Assembly: GCA_035573675.1 (NCBI GenBank)
Contig: DATMAB010000010.1
Span: 1 to 64,000 of the forward strand
Direction of reading: 5' to 3'
Length of the DNA stretch: 64,000 nucleotides
Source of the DNA: Terriglobales bacterium
GTDB lineage: Bacteria > Acidobacteriota > Terriglobia > Terriglobales > Acidobacteriaceae
In this document: positions 54,367 through 63,924 of the stretch, in pieces
Numbering within the stretch: position 1 is the first letter of the stretch
Layout: every line of letters starts with the position of its first letter
Program-made: the position numbers and the translations under genes
Notes under the pieces: generated by a model
What the model was told of the DNA's origin: nothing
Databases searched by the model: none
The model's input: only the letters and a program-made list of their open reading frames with translations

Positions 54367-54981
54367 CTACTGCCAGCGGTTCCCGCTCCAGATCCAGGTG
54401 CGCACGCGTCCGCTGGGCGAAATGGTCACGGCCGCGTAGCCGGTCGGATTCCAGGTGTTGGTCTGATAGAGGTAATAGACGAAGCCCACGCGCTGCTGGC
54501 CGCCGAACGCCACGCTGCAACCCCCGTTGAAGTCCCATACGCAGGGGTTCCCCTGGCCATCGAACCCCATTCTCCACCACTCGTTCTGCGGCACGAAATC
54601 CAATTGCATGGTGGTGGTGTCGGGTCCCCAGCCCATCCACATGCCGAGCGGCATCTGCGCCACCAGGTCGCGCTCATTGGCGTCCACGGTCCAGTTGGCC
54701 GGATGCTCCTCCACGAAAGTGGACACGTAGTAGCTGCTGCCGCCGATCCAGTTCCAGGTGAAGCCCAGCTTCTCGATGCGGTTGTTGCTCAGCGCCTTCA
54801 TGCGCACCCGCTGCACCATCTGGGCCTGCGCCGTGGCCGCTGAACGCAGCCGGAAGTTGGCCACCGCCTGCATGATATTGGGCGCAGCAATCGCCGCCAC
54901 CACCAGCATGACCACCACCACGATCAGCAGCTCAACCAGCGAAAAACCGCCCGATCGTTTGCGAAACTCGCTCTTCTTCAT
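54367..54981 (-). CDS. GspH/FimT-type minor pseudopilin
   Basis: 204 residues from ATG 54981. KRSGGFSLVELLIVVVVMLV is the prepilin segment, followed by AIAAPNIMQAVANFRLRSAA, the typical GspH/FimT spine. The head domain is rich in Trp and Gly (GMWMGWGPDTTTMQ, NGGCSVAFGGQQRV). First gene of the operon FimT-PilV-PilW-PilX. The upstream 220 bp hold no gene; a short frame there would just extend the start. Confidence 0.83.
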   Translation of the reverse strand: MKKSEFRKRSGGFSLVELLIVVVVMLVVAAIAAPNIMQAVANFRLRSAATAQAQMVQRVRMKALSNNRIEKLGFTWNWIGGSSYYVSTFVEEHPANWTVDANERDLVAQMPLGMWMGWGPDTTTMQLDFVPQNEWWRMGFDGQGNPCVWDFNGGCSVAFGGQQRVGFVYYLYQTNTWNPTGYAAVTISPSGRVRTWIWSGNRWQ

Positions 54982-55200
54982 CGGCAAGTCCTTCGGCGCG
55001 CCCTCTTCCGGGCGCAGCGCGTTCCGCCCCGGCTGTCGGCCGGAACTGGCCGCGATGTTAGCACTACTGCATCCCAGCTTCCACTCTGCCCCCATGTCCC
55101 ATCATGTCCTTGGTAAACATGAACTTGGCCTCCGTGCCGGCCTCTTGGACATTGGCGAGCGCATAGTGATTCTGTTACATTTCGTTACATTTTTGGAAGG

Positions 55201-55665
55201 TTACTTCCGTTGCTGACCTTCCGGAGTCACCGGCATCCAGACCTGCACGACCGCAATCCAGTTCGTCCCCACCTGCTGCCACACCGACAGCATCTGCCGC
55301 GTCGCTGCTCCCATCGGCTGTCCCTTGAGGGTGCCCTGCATGGTCATGGTGTAGGTGAGCACCATGTCATCGCCATTGGGAGTGACCTCCATCTCGCCGA
55401 TCGAGTAGTCGGTAATTTCCAAACCCTTGAGATATTCCATGTGGGCGGCGCGGTCGCGTTTGCCGTTGGGCGTCACCACCACCAGGTTGGCGCCCAGGCG
55501 TTTCTCCACCTCCGGCCAGTTGCGGGCCTTGATTTCCTGCCACAGCAGGCGCTCGAACTGCTCGGCGCCCGTCGCACTGCTCCAGGTGGGCGACTGTTTC
55601 TCCTTCCACATGGTGCAGCCGTCGAGCAGGAAAACGACAAGCAGCAGAGCGGAGGCTTTCGGCAT
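55201..55665 (-). CDS. DUF4440/SnoaL-like lipoprotein
   Basis: 154 residues. LLLVVFLLDGC is a lipobox (cleavage before Cys 17), so it is membrane-tethered. The rest matches the NTF2-like DUF4440 fold: FERLLWQEIKARNWPEVEKR, LGANLVVVTPNGKRDRAAHM, YSIGEMEVTPNGDDMVLTYT, QVGTNWIAVVQVWMPV. Role unknown. A possible terminator for the upstream radical SAM gene lies between the two. Confidence 0.8.
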   Translation of the reverse strand: MPKASALLLVVFLLDGCTMWKEKQSPTWSSATGAEQFERLLWQEIKARNWPEVEKRLGANLVVVTPNGKRDRAAHMEYLKGLEITDYSIGEMEVTPNGDDMVLTYTMTMQGTLKGQPMGAATRQMLSVWQQVGTNWIAVVQVWMPVTPEGQQRK

Positions 55666-55691
55666 GGGCGAGATTCTACTCCGCGAATGCG

Positions 55692-55724
55692 GGAAAAAAG
55701 AAAGGCCGCCCGCGGGGGGCGGCC
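55692..55724 (-). terminator. Intrinsic terminator of the radical SAM gene
   Basis: Read on the minus strand, GGCCGCCC...GGGCGGCC (55724-55704) is followed by TTTCTTTTTT (55703-55694). The stem has 8 GC pairs and a loop of about 5 bases, starting 17 bp after the radical SAM stop. Confidence 0.85.
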
Positions 55725-55741
55725 TTCCGACAAGACGCGAT

Positions 55742-57877
<2,136 letters not shown>

Positions 57878-58199
57878 CGTGTGCGTTTCTCCCTACCGAG
57901 TTTGTGCGCCCACCGGTTCCTTGCTGGCGCGGAAGCACAGTCCTCCCGCGTCATTAATCCTTCAGGCTACAGGGACTTGCGCCGTCGCCCACCAAGAAAC
58001 CCCGGAAAGGTGAGAAATCGCGGCTCAGTGGCGGGCTTGTGCATTGAACGGTGCGCTGGTTTTTGTCTGCTAACCCCTTCGGAATCAACAAGAAAACCTG
58101 CTTCCAGGCGGCGTCATCCGGGACGCGCGCATTCTAGCAGACCGCTGCCGCTCGTCGCTAAGGAATTTGCTATCCTGACACCTGAGACCTGATACCTGA
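57878..58199. other. 322-bp divergent gap
   Basis: Separates the radical SAM gene (minus) from the next plus gene. TATCCT at 58171-58176 may be a -10 for the plus gene. A word repeat (CCTGAGACCTGATACCTGA, 58178-58199) runs into the start codon. No gene, no tRNA and no clear riboswitch fold was seen. Confidence 0.4.
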
Positions 58200-58856
58200 A
58201 TGTCCCATCCGCATCCCAACCTGTTTGTCACCCTGCACGGCATTCCCTTGCGCATCGAGCTGCGGTGGCCGTTCCACCGTGCCACCTCCGGAGCTGACTT
58301 CTACGTACTCCACGGCGATGTCCAGTTGGAGGACGGGAGCGGCCTGCGCGCCCAGGTTTCCGCCAACCTGACGCTTACCTTGGCCGGAGAGCTGCCGTCG
58401 CTCGAGCCCGTCCACGCGGAATCTCTGGTCATCAACGCCATCCGCAAGACGGTGGACAACGGCCAGCTCGAGTTCCTGAAGTCGGCCAAGCTGCAGCCGG
58501 TCGAGGTTTCGTCCCGCTACTACGCCTTCCGCGAAAAGAAGATCCGCTTCCCCACGCAGAAAGAAGAGGACGTGGTCGGGCTGCTGCGTCGCAAGGTGTA
58601 CTGGCTTGCGGTCCGCCTGGGCGCTCCCAAAGTCTGGCTCGCCGATCCGCACGATGCCAGCTACGTGAACCTTCCCGCGGAGAGACTGTTGCAACTGGCA
58701 CAGGGGTTGGCTGATGCAGGCCTGATGCAGATGGAGGGCGAGTACGCCACGCCCACCGCCGCGCTCGCCGCCATGCAGGAAACCCTCCAGCACGAACTGC
58801 AGGCCGGCCTGGCGCGCACCAAGGCGCAGTACAATCCGTCGATGATCGCTTCCTGA
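58200..58856 (+). CDS. Hypothetical protein A of an unknown pair
   Basis: 218 residues, no signal peptide, no membrane segment, no recognised motif. Visible parts: LFVTLHGIPLRIELRWPFHR, LAGELPSLEPVHAESLVINA, FPTQKEEDVVGLLRRKVYWL, and a C-terminal helical stretch (LLQLAQGLADAGLMQMEGEY). The start follows a repeat (CCTGATACCTGA) with no ribosome site. The next gene starts 2 bp after its stop, so the two are likely translated together. Function unknown. Confidence 0.65.
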   Translation: MSHPHPNLFVTLHGIPLRIELRWPFHRATSGADFYVLHGDVQLEDGSGLRAQVSANLTLTLAGELPSLEPVHAESLVINAIRKTVDNGQLEFLKSAKLQPVEVSSRYYAFREKKIRFPTQKEEDVVGLLRRKVYWLAVRLGAPKVWLADPHDASYVNLPAERLLQLAQGLADAGLMQMEGEYATPTAALAAMQETLQHELQAGLARTKAQYNPSMIAS

Positions 58857-58858
58857 CG

Positions 58859-59317
58859 ATGGAATACGCCACCATCACCGAGATGGCTCAGGACTTCGCG
58901 CAGGGCGCCGTCGATATCGCCCGCGAGTTCCAGGTCGAGCTCGACTACAGTGAACAGAGCCTCGAGCGCGTGGAGTTCATCCTCGCCCGCTTGCACGACG
59001 AGTTGCGCGGAGGCCCGCCGGGCGTATCGTCCGCCGAGGCCGTCGCTCCGCCCCCCGACCAGATGGAGATGATGTGCAAGCTCTGGGGCGGCTACCTGGG
59101 CGAAGTCGTGCGCCGGCGCTGGGGCGGCGAGTGGAGCGTCGAGACCTATCCCGGCGCCCTGTTCGCCACCCTTACCCTCACCATCGGCTCCGCCAAGCTG
59201 TTTCCTTCCATCAAGATCTACCGGCGCCTCACCGAAGGCGAGCCCGACAACATCTGGACCTTCTACCAAGCCGTGCGCGAAAAACTGGAAGCCAAGCCCG
59301 GTTCCTCCGTGCAGTAG
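58859..59317 (+). CDS. Hypothetical protein B of an unknown pair
   Basis: 152 residues. Noticeable: ERVEFILARLHDELRGGPPG, CKLWGGYLGEVVRRRWGGEW, and YRRLTEGEPDNIWTFYQAVR. The GGYLGEVVRRR phrase resembles DUF3806-type proteins found near secretion or toxin loci in other bacteria, but the match is from memory. No signal peptide or membrane segment. Its start is 2 bp after gene A's stop. Confidence 0.65.
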   Translation: MEYATITEMAQDFAQGAVDIAREFQVELDYSEQSLERVEFILARLHDELRGGPPGVSSAEAVAPPPDQMEMMCKLWGGYLGEVVRRRWGGEWSVETYPGALFATLTLTIGSAKLFPSIKIYRRLTEGEPDNIWTFYQAVREKLEAKPGSSVQ

Positions 59318-59968
59318 GCTCCCCCGTTCGCGCCGGTCCCGTTGCCGTTCCCTGTTGTCGTTTTGGTCTTGTCATCCCGAGTCCGCCGCGGCAACCGAAG
59401 AATCCCTACACCTCAGAAATCGCAGGTTGCACGCAAGCGTACCACTTGATGGTTGCTCGGCTTTCACCAGAAAGTTGATGGCCTCGTTTCGTGCCAGCTC
59501 ACGCCGAGTCCCGAAGGGACGGCAACTCGATAGCCCGGCACGTCAGTGCCGGGTAGCGATAGCAAAAGCGCCATTGAGTGCCGTAGGCACGACACCGTCT
59601 CGGCCCCATCACCGACGCTGCCATCCCGAGCCGCGCTCCCATTGCCCGAGGGAGTCCGCCGTGGCGGAGGCGGGATTCCTGTGGTCGTAGATTCCTCGCG
59701 AGAGTGTAGGTTGCTCGCTGATAGGCCACGTATCAAGGCACGACTTCAGTCGTGCCGACGCCTGCGCCTCTCTCACCCCCGCTGCCATCCCGAGCCGCGC
59801 TTCGGCGACGAAGGGAGTCCGCCGTGGCGGACGACTGAACGGCGGGAGCGCGAGCGAGGGATGGCAGTCTCGACTCGCCGAATCCTTCAAAATCTTCAAA
59901 AATCATTCAATCCGAGATTCCTTGCGCACCCGGCAAGTGCACGGTACAACCATCACACGGAAACGCCC
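59318..59968. other. 651-bp gap rich in repeats and hairpins
   Basis: No supported gene. It contains the hairpin and direct-repeat cluster annotated separately. The plus-strand frame crossing it encodes only repeat sequence, so the DUF805 gene is started at 59969, just beyond. Confidence 0.5.
59371..59831. repeat. Hairpin and direct-repeat cluster
   Basis: Four short perfect hairpins: GTCCC-GAA-GGGAC (59508-59520), CCCGGCAC-GTCA-GTGCCGGG (59534-59553), GTGCC-GTA-GGCAC (59578-59590) and GGCACGAC-TTCA-GTCGTGCC (59737-59756). Two long direct copies of GCTGCCATCCCGAGCCGCGC ... AGGGAGTCCGCCGTGGCGGA (59618-59667 and 59781-59831) differ only in a 10-base centre. A third degenerate copy starts at 59371. 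Confidence 0.65.
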
Positions 59969-61378
59969 ATGAAGCTTCCTGACCTCTTCCGCTGGCAAGG
60001 CACGGTCGACCGTGGCACCTACACCCTGGTCGGCGTAGTCGGATTCGCCATCAAGCACAACCTCGACCGCATCGTCGCCTCCTGGGTCTTTCACAAGGAA
60101 TGGGGCATTTTCAATTACTACATTCCGCCGGGACAGGCGCTGCACGTCACCTCGCTGCCCCGCGAGGAAGCCGTGTTCTTCGCCACGATGGTCGCGATCT
60201 CGCTGCCCTTTATCTACGTGGGAGTCGGGATGACGCTCAAGCGCCTGCGCTCGGCCGGGCTGCCGGAGTGGCTGGTGGTGCTATTCTTCGCCCCCTTCCT
60301 GAACCTGCTCTTCTTCCTGCTGATGGCCGTGATCCCCGCGCGCGCGGAAGTGGCGCGCGCCTTGCCGCCGCACAGCCGGCTGCTTGACCGACTCATACCG
60401 CGCTCTGCGCTGGGTAGCGCAACCATGGCGGTGCTGCTCGTGGTCCCGTTATCGCTCGGGGTGCTGCTGCTGAGCACCAACGTCTTCAACGACTACGGCT
60501 GGGGACTGTTCGTCGGCTTGCCTTTTGCCATCGGTCTGGCTGCGGTGCTGCTCTATGGCTACCATGCGCCGCGCGGATTCCCCGGCTGCATCGGCATCTC
60601 CACCCTGGCCGTAGCGCTGGTCGGCGTGTTGCTGATGGCGGCCGCCATCGAAGGCCTGGTCTGCATCCTGATGGCCGTGCCGCTGGCCGTGCCGCTGGCC
60701 TGGATCGGCGGCGCGGTCGGCTACGTGATGCAGCGGCGCCCGTCACATCCGCAGCCTGCTCCGGCCACTCTCGCCATGCTGGTCCTGGCAGTGCCGGGAC
60801 TCATGGGACTGGAGCATGCGCGACCGCTCGAGCCGCCGGTCTTTGCCGTCGAAAGCGTGGTCGAAGTGAACGCGCCGCCCGCGGTAGTGTGGCAGAACGT
60901 GGTCGCCTTCGCGCAGTTGCCGCCGCCGACGGAGTGGCTGTTCCGGGCCGGGGTCGCCTATCCCACGCGCGCCGTGATCTACGGCAGCGGGCCGGGCGCG
61001 GTGCGCCACTGCCAGTTCTCCACCGGCGCCTTCGTCGAGCCCATCGAGATCTGGGACGCACCCCGTCGCCTGGCCTTCCGCGTCACCGCGCAGCCGGCGC
61101 CCATGGAAGAGTGGACTCCTTACGAGCAGGTCGACCCCGCGCATCTGCACGGATTCCTCGAGGTGCAACGGGGCGAGTTCCACCTCATCGAACTGCCCGG
61201 CGGCCGCACCCGCCTCGAGGGCACCACCTGGTATCGTCATCGCGTATGGCCCGCCAGCTACTGGAAGCAATGGGCCGACTTCGCCATCCACCGCATCCAC
61301 TTGCGCGTGCTGCGCCATATCCAGCGGCTCTCGGAAGAGAAGGCGGTCGCCAACATTCCTAAACGCTCCTTACCGTAG
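59969..61378 (+). CDS. DUF805-like membrane domain fused to an SRPBCC domain
   Basis: 469 residues. The first 310 form a multi-helix membrane domain opening FRWQGTVDRGTYTLVGVVGF, which matches DUF805, with about eight hydrophobic segments. The last 155 residues (FAVESVVEVNAPPAVVWQNV, TEWLFRAGVAYPTRAVIYGS, SYWKQWADFAIHRIHLRVLR) form a soluble SRPBCC/polyketide-cyclase-like lipid- or ligand-binding domain. Start 59969 excludes repeat-derived sequence. No known function for the combination. Confidence 0.75.
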   Translation: MKLPDLFRWQGTVDRGTYTLVGVVGFAIKHNLDRIVASWVFHKEWGIFNYYIPPGQALHVTSLPREEAVFFATMVAISLPFIYVGVGMTLKRLRSAGLPEWLVVLFFAPFLNLLFFLLMAVIPARAEVARALPPHSRLLDRLIPRSALGSATMAVLLVVPLSLGVLLLSTNVFNDYGWGLFVGLPFAIGLAAVLLYGYHAPRGFPGCIGISTLAVALVGVLLMAAAIEGLVCILMAVPLAVPLAWIGGAVGYVMQRRPSHPQPAPATLAMLVLAVPGLMGLEHARPLEPPVFAVESVVEVNAPPAVVWQNVVAFAQLPPPTEWLFRAGVAYPTRAVIYGSGPGAVRHCQFSTGAFVEPIEIWDAPRRLAFRVTAQPAPMEEWTPYEQVDPAHLHGFLEVQRGEFHLIELPGGRTRLEGTTWYRHRVWPASYWKQWADFAIHRIHLRVLRHIQRLSEEKAVANIPKRSLP

Positions 61379-61424
61379 AGACGCAGCTTGCTGCGTCTCC
61401 CTGAGACGTTGCAAGCAACGTCTC
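61378..61424. repeat. GTAG double-hairpin element
   Basis: GTAG then GAGACGCAG-CTTG-CTGCGTCTC (61378-61399) and, 3 bp on, GAGACGTTG-CAAG-CAACGTCTC (61403-61424). Both hairpins have 9-bp perfect stems and 4-base loops that are complements of each other. It starts at the stop codon of the DUF805 protein. Confidence 0.7.
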
Positions 61425-61499
61425 CACCTAACCCCGCCGTCCGCGCTTTTCCTTTGCCTTTTTCCCCTCGCCTTTTTAACTTTGCCCTGCGGAGTTGCC

Positions 61500-62300
61500 G
61501 TGCCTGAAACTTCTCTCCTGCAGAAGATGCTCAACCTCCTTCTTACGCTCGCGGCCGTCTACGGCGCTGTGCTGGCCTATCTGTGGTTCTTCGGCGACAC
61601 GCTCGTCTACTTCCCGCCTCCGTCGAGCTACCGTGATGACCAGCACATCCTGAAGATCTCCGCGCGCGACGGCACCCGCCTCTCGGCTATCTACCTTCCC
61701 AATCCGCAAGCGCGCTTCACCGTTCTGTTCACGCACGGCAACGCGGAGGACATCGGCCACAACGATTCTTTTCTCCAAGCCCTGCATGACGCCGGCTTCG
61801 CCGTGCTCGCCTGGGATTACCGCGGTTACGGCACCAGCGAAGGCCGGCCCTCGGAGGCCACCTTCTATAGCGACAGTGAGGATGTCTACGATTACCTCAC
61901 GCGCGAGCTGCGCGTTGCGCCCGAACGCGTCCTGCTTCTCGGACGCTCGCTCGGCGGCGCGTCGGCCGTGCATGTGGCTTCCGCCCGGCCGGTCGCCGGA
62001 CTGGTTCTCGAGAGCACCTTCGTCTCCGGCCGGCGCATGCTGGCGCGCCATCCTATCTTCCCCATCGATCGTTACCGCAGCATCGACCGGCTGCGCCACG
62101 TGCGTTGTCCGGTGTTCGTCATTCACGGCACGAAGGACTCCACCATCCCGTTCGAGCATGGCCAGACCCTCTTCGAGACCGCCAACCCGCCGAAGCGCTC
62201 CTGGTGGGTCGAAGGTGCCGGGCACAACGACCTGTTCTTCGTCGCCGGCGCGGAGTACTTCCGTCGCCTGCGCGACTTTGCTGCCTCGCTCTGCACCTAG
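61500..62300 (+). CDS. Alpha/beta hydrolase, BEM46/ABHD13-like
   Basis: 266 residues with an N-terminal membrane segment (LNLLLTLAAVYGAVLAYLWF). Core motifs: FTHGNAEDIGH (oxyanion), WDYRGYGTSEGRP, GRSLGGASAVHVA (nucleophile Ser), IHGTKDSTIPF (Asp) and VEGAGHNDLF (His), the complete triad. HGNAEDIGHND is typical of BEM46/ABHD13-like membrane-anchored hydrolases. GTG 61500 has GGAG upstream; the earlier TTG at 61482 is not supported. Substrate unknown. Confidence 0.88.
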   Translation: MPETSLLQKMLNLLLTLAAVYGAVLAYLWFFGDTLVYFPPPSSYRDDQHILKISARDGTRLSAIYLPNPQARFTVLFTHGNAEDIGHNDSFLQALHDAGFAVLAWDYRGYGTSEGRPSEATFYSDSEDVYDYLTRELRVAPERVLLLGRSLGGASAVHVASARPVAGLVLESTFVSGRRMLARHPIFPIDRYRSIDRLRHVRCPVFVIHGTKDSTIPFEHGQTLFETANPPKRSWWVEGAGHNDLFFVAGAEYFRRLRDFAASLCT

Positions 62301-62443
62301 CTTCCCGCACTTGGCTCTTGGACATTGGCCCTTGGCGGATGGGCCTGCTGAGTGCTTCTTCTGGTTCTCAACCGTTGACCCTCCCTGCCCGGAACGCGAT
62401 AATCGTCCCGCCTGGCATCCGCAATTCATCGAGGTGTATCTCC

Positions 62444-62647
62444 GTGGAGAACGCACAGAAGCCTGCCTCCGCTCCGGATTCGCTGGAGGAAGTGGGCCGC
62501 AAGGTGGGCCGCGAACTGGGCGAGATCGTCAACTATCTCAACAACGAGGTGGTGCCCAAGGTTCGGACGCAGTCCAGCCAGGGTCTGCGCACGGCGGCAC
62601 AGAAACTTCTCGAGTTGGCCGACTACATGGATCGCAACCGCCGCTGA
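62444..62647 (+). CDS. Small helical protein upstream of rlpA
   Basis: 67 residues from GTG 62444, preceded by GAGGTG. Predicted to be almost entirely helical (SLEEVGRKVGRELGEIVNYL, RTAAQKLLELADYMDRNRR), no membrane segment. The stop overlaps the likely CTG start of rlpA (CTGA), so the two genes are translationally coupled. Function unknown. Confidence 0.65.
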   Translation: MENAQKPASAPDSLEEVGRKVGRELGEIVNYLNNEVVPKVRTQSSQGLRTAAQKLLELADYMDRNRR

Positions 62648-63345
62648 ACCGCCGTCTGGTTGCGGCCCTGCTGCTTGCCGCCACCCTTCTGCTGGCCGGC
62701 TGCGGCGCCAAGCGCACCACGCGCGCCCCGGTTCCGCCGCCCCCGCCGGCATCCTCGTCCTCGTCTGCGACGATCACCGTTCCCAAGGACGCAAAACCCA
62801 TCTACGTGGAGACCGGCCTTGCGAGCTGGTACGGAGGTCCGTATCACAACCGCCGCGCGTCGGACGGCTCCGTCTATGACATGCATGCCGCTACCGCCGC
62901 GCATCGCACGTTGCCGCTGGGCAGCATCGTGCGCGTCACCAATCTCGAGACGCGCCGCTCCACCCTGGTGCGCATCACCGACCGCGGGCCGTTTGTCGAG
63001 CGCCGCATCATCGATCTCTCGCTCGCCGCCGCCAAGGAAGTCGACGTCTACCGGCCCGGCGTCGCCCCGGTGAAGGTCGAGGTCCTGCAGACGCCGTCCC
63101 CGCTGTTCAAGGGCGGCCGCTGGGCGGTGCAGATCGGCGCCTTCGACGATGAAGACGGCGCCGTCAAGCTCAAGGACAAGCTCGCCCGCCGCTATCCCGA
63201 CTCGCGCGTCCTGGCCTTCGTCAGCCCGGTCGGAAAATGGTGGGTCCGCGTGCGCGTCCCCGACGACGACCGCAAGCAGGCTCTCGAGGTCGCCCACCAC
63301 GCTCAGCCCTCCCAGGGACAGACCTTCCTGGTGCGTTTGGATTAG
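62644..63345 (+). CDS. rlpA: RlpA-type septal lipoprotein with SPOR domain
   Basis: Lytic transglycosylase-like lipoprotein of the division site. 233 residues if started at CTG 62644. That start gives a perfect lipoprotein signal (NRRLVAALLLAATLLLAGC, Cys at position 20); no ATG, GTG or TTG in this frame would do so. DPBB domain: ASWYGGPYHNRRASDGSVYD, HRTLPLGSIVRVTNLETRRS, ITDRGPFVERRIIDLSLAAA. SPOR domain: GGRWAVQIGAFDDEDGAVKL to KWWVRVRVP. CTGA overlap with the upstream stop supports coupled translation. Confidence 0.85.
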   Translation: MNRRLVAALLLAATLLLAGCGAKRTTRAPVPPPPPASSSSSATITVPKDAKPIYVETGLASWYGGPYHNRRASDGSVYDMHAATAAHRTLPLGSIVRVTNLETRRSTLVRITDRGPFVERRIIDLSLAAAKEVDVYRPGVAPVKVEVLQTPSPLFKGGRWAVQIGAFDDEDGAVKLKDKLARRYPDSRVLAFVSPVGKWWVRVRVPDDDRKQALEVAHHAQPSQGQTFLVRLD

Positions 63346-63446
63346 TTCAGTTCTTCTCAGTTCTCAGTTCTCAGTTGACGAACTGGCTGTATCCTTCTGG
63401 TTTCGGGAACTCGATGCTGACTGAGAACTGGGAACTGAGAACTTCC
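63345..63446. repeat. Inverted pair of CTCAGTT/AACTGAG words
   Basis: Left arm (63345-63378, TTCTCAGTTCTCAGTTCTCA) and right arm (63417-63446, GAGAACTGGGAACTGAGAAC) are inverted; about 35 bp between them. The right arm lies directly against the HIT gene ATG, and any ribosome site for HIT would be within it. Confidence 0.65.
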
Positions 63447-63788
63447 ATGTCCGACTGTCTTTTCTGCAGAATCATCGCCGGCCAGATTCCCTCGAAGAAG
63501 GTGTACGAGGACCAGCACGTCTATGCCTTCGAGGACATCAATCCGCAGGCGCCTACGCACGTGCTCGTCGTGCCCAAGAAGCACATCCGGGGGTTGAAAG
63601 AAGCGCAGCCCGAGGACGCCGAGCTGCTGGGACGCTGTGACCTCGCCGCCGCCCACATCGCGCGCCAGCGCCAGATCGAAGACGGCTACCGCACCGTGTA
63701 CAACGTCGGACCGCGTGCCGGTCAGTCCGTCTTCCACCTGCACTTGCATCTGCTCGGAGGCCGCGGCTTGCACTGGCCTCCGGGTTGA
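63447..63788 (+). CDS. HIT-family nucleotide hydrolase
   Basis: 113 residues. The HIT signature is SVFHLHLHLLGGR (HxHxHxx). The start has the HINT-type opening CLFCRIIAGQIPSKKVYED, with ALFEDINPQAP-type FEDINPQAPTHVLVVPKKHI. These enzymes hydrolyse AMP-conjugated substrates. The Cys pair CLFC near the start suggests the zinc-binding HINT branch. Its mRNA start and ribosome site lie in or beside the inverted repeat. Confidence 0.93.
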   Translation: MSDCLFCRIIAGQIPSKKVYEDQHVYAFEDINPQAPTHVLVVPKKHIRGLKEAQPEDAELLGRCDLAAAHIARQRQIEDGYRTVYNVGPRAGQSVFHLHLHLLGGRGLHWPPG

Positions 63789-63876
63789 GCCGTCTAGCGG
63801 GCCTGAGTGAGTCCATGCGGCGGACGAGCGGGAGCCCGTCGGCGTGTATAGCGATGATCAGCGGGAACGTGGGCTG

Positions 63877-63917
63877 CCCCACCCTTGTCGCGACTGGGCT
63901 TGGAGCGACAGGGTGGG
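63877..63917 (-). repeat. Second copy of the CCCACCCTGTCGCTCC palindrome
   Basis: On the minus strand, CCCACCCTGTCGCTCCAAG (63917-63899) and GCGACAAGGGTGGGGCAG (63891-63874) match the copy at 44884 base for base over most of each arm. It begins 8 bp after the stop of a partial minus-strand gene, as copy one begins 20 bp after doxX. Confidence 0.6.
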
Positions 63918-63924
63918 AACGGCG

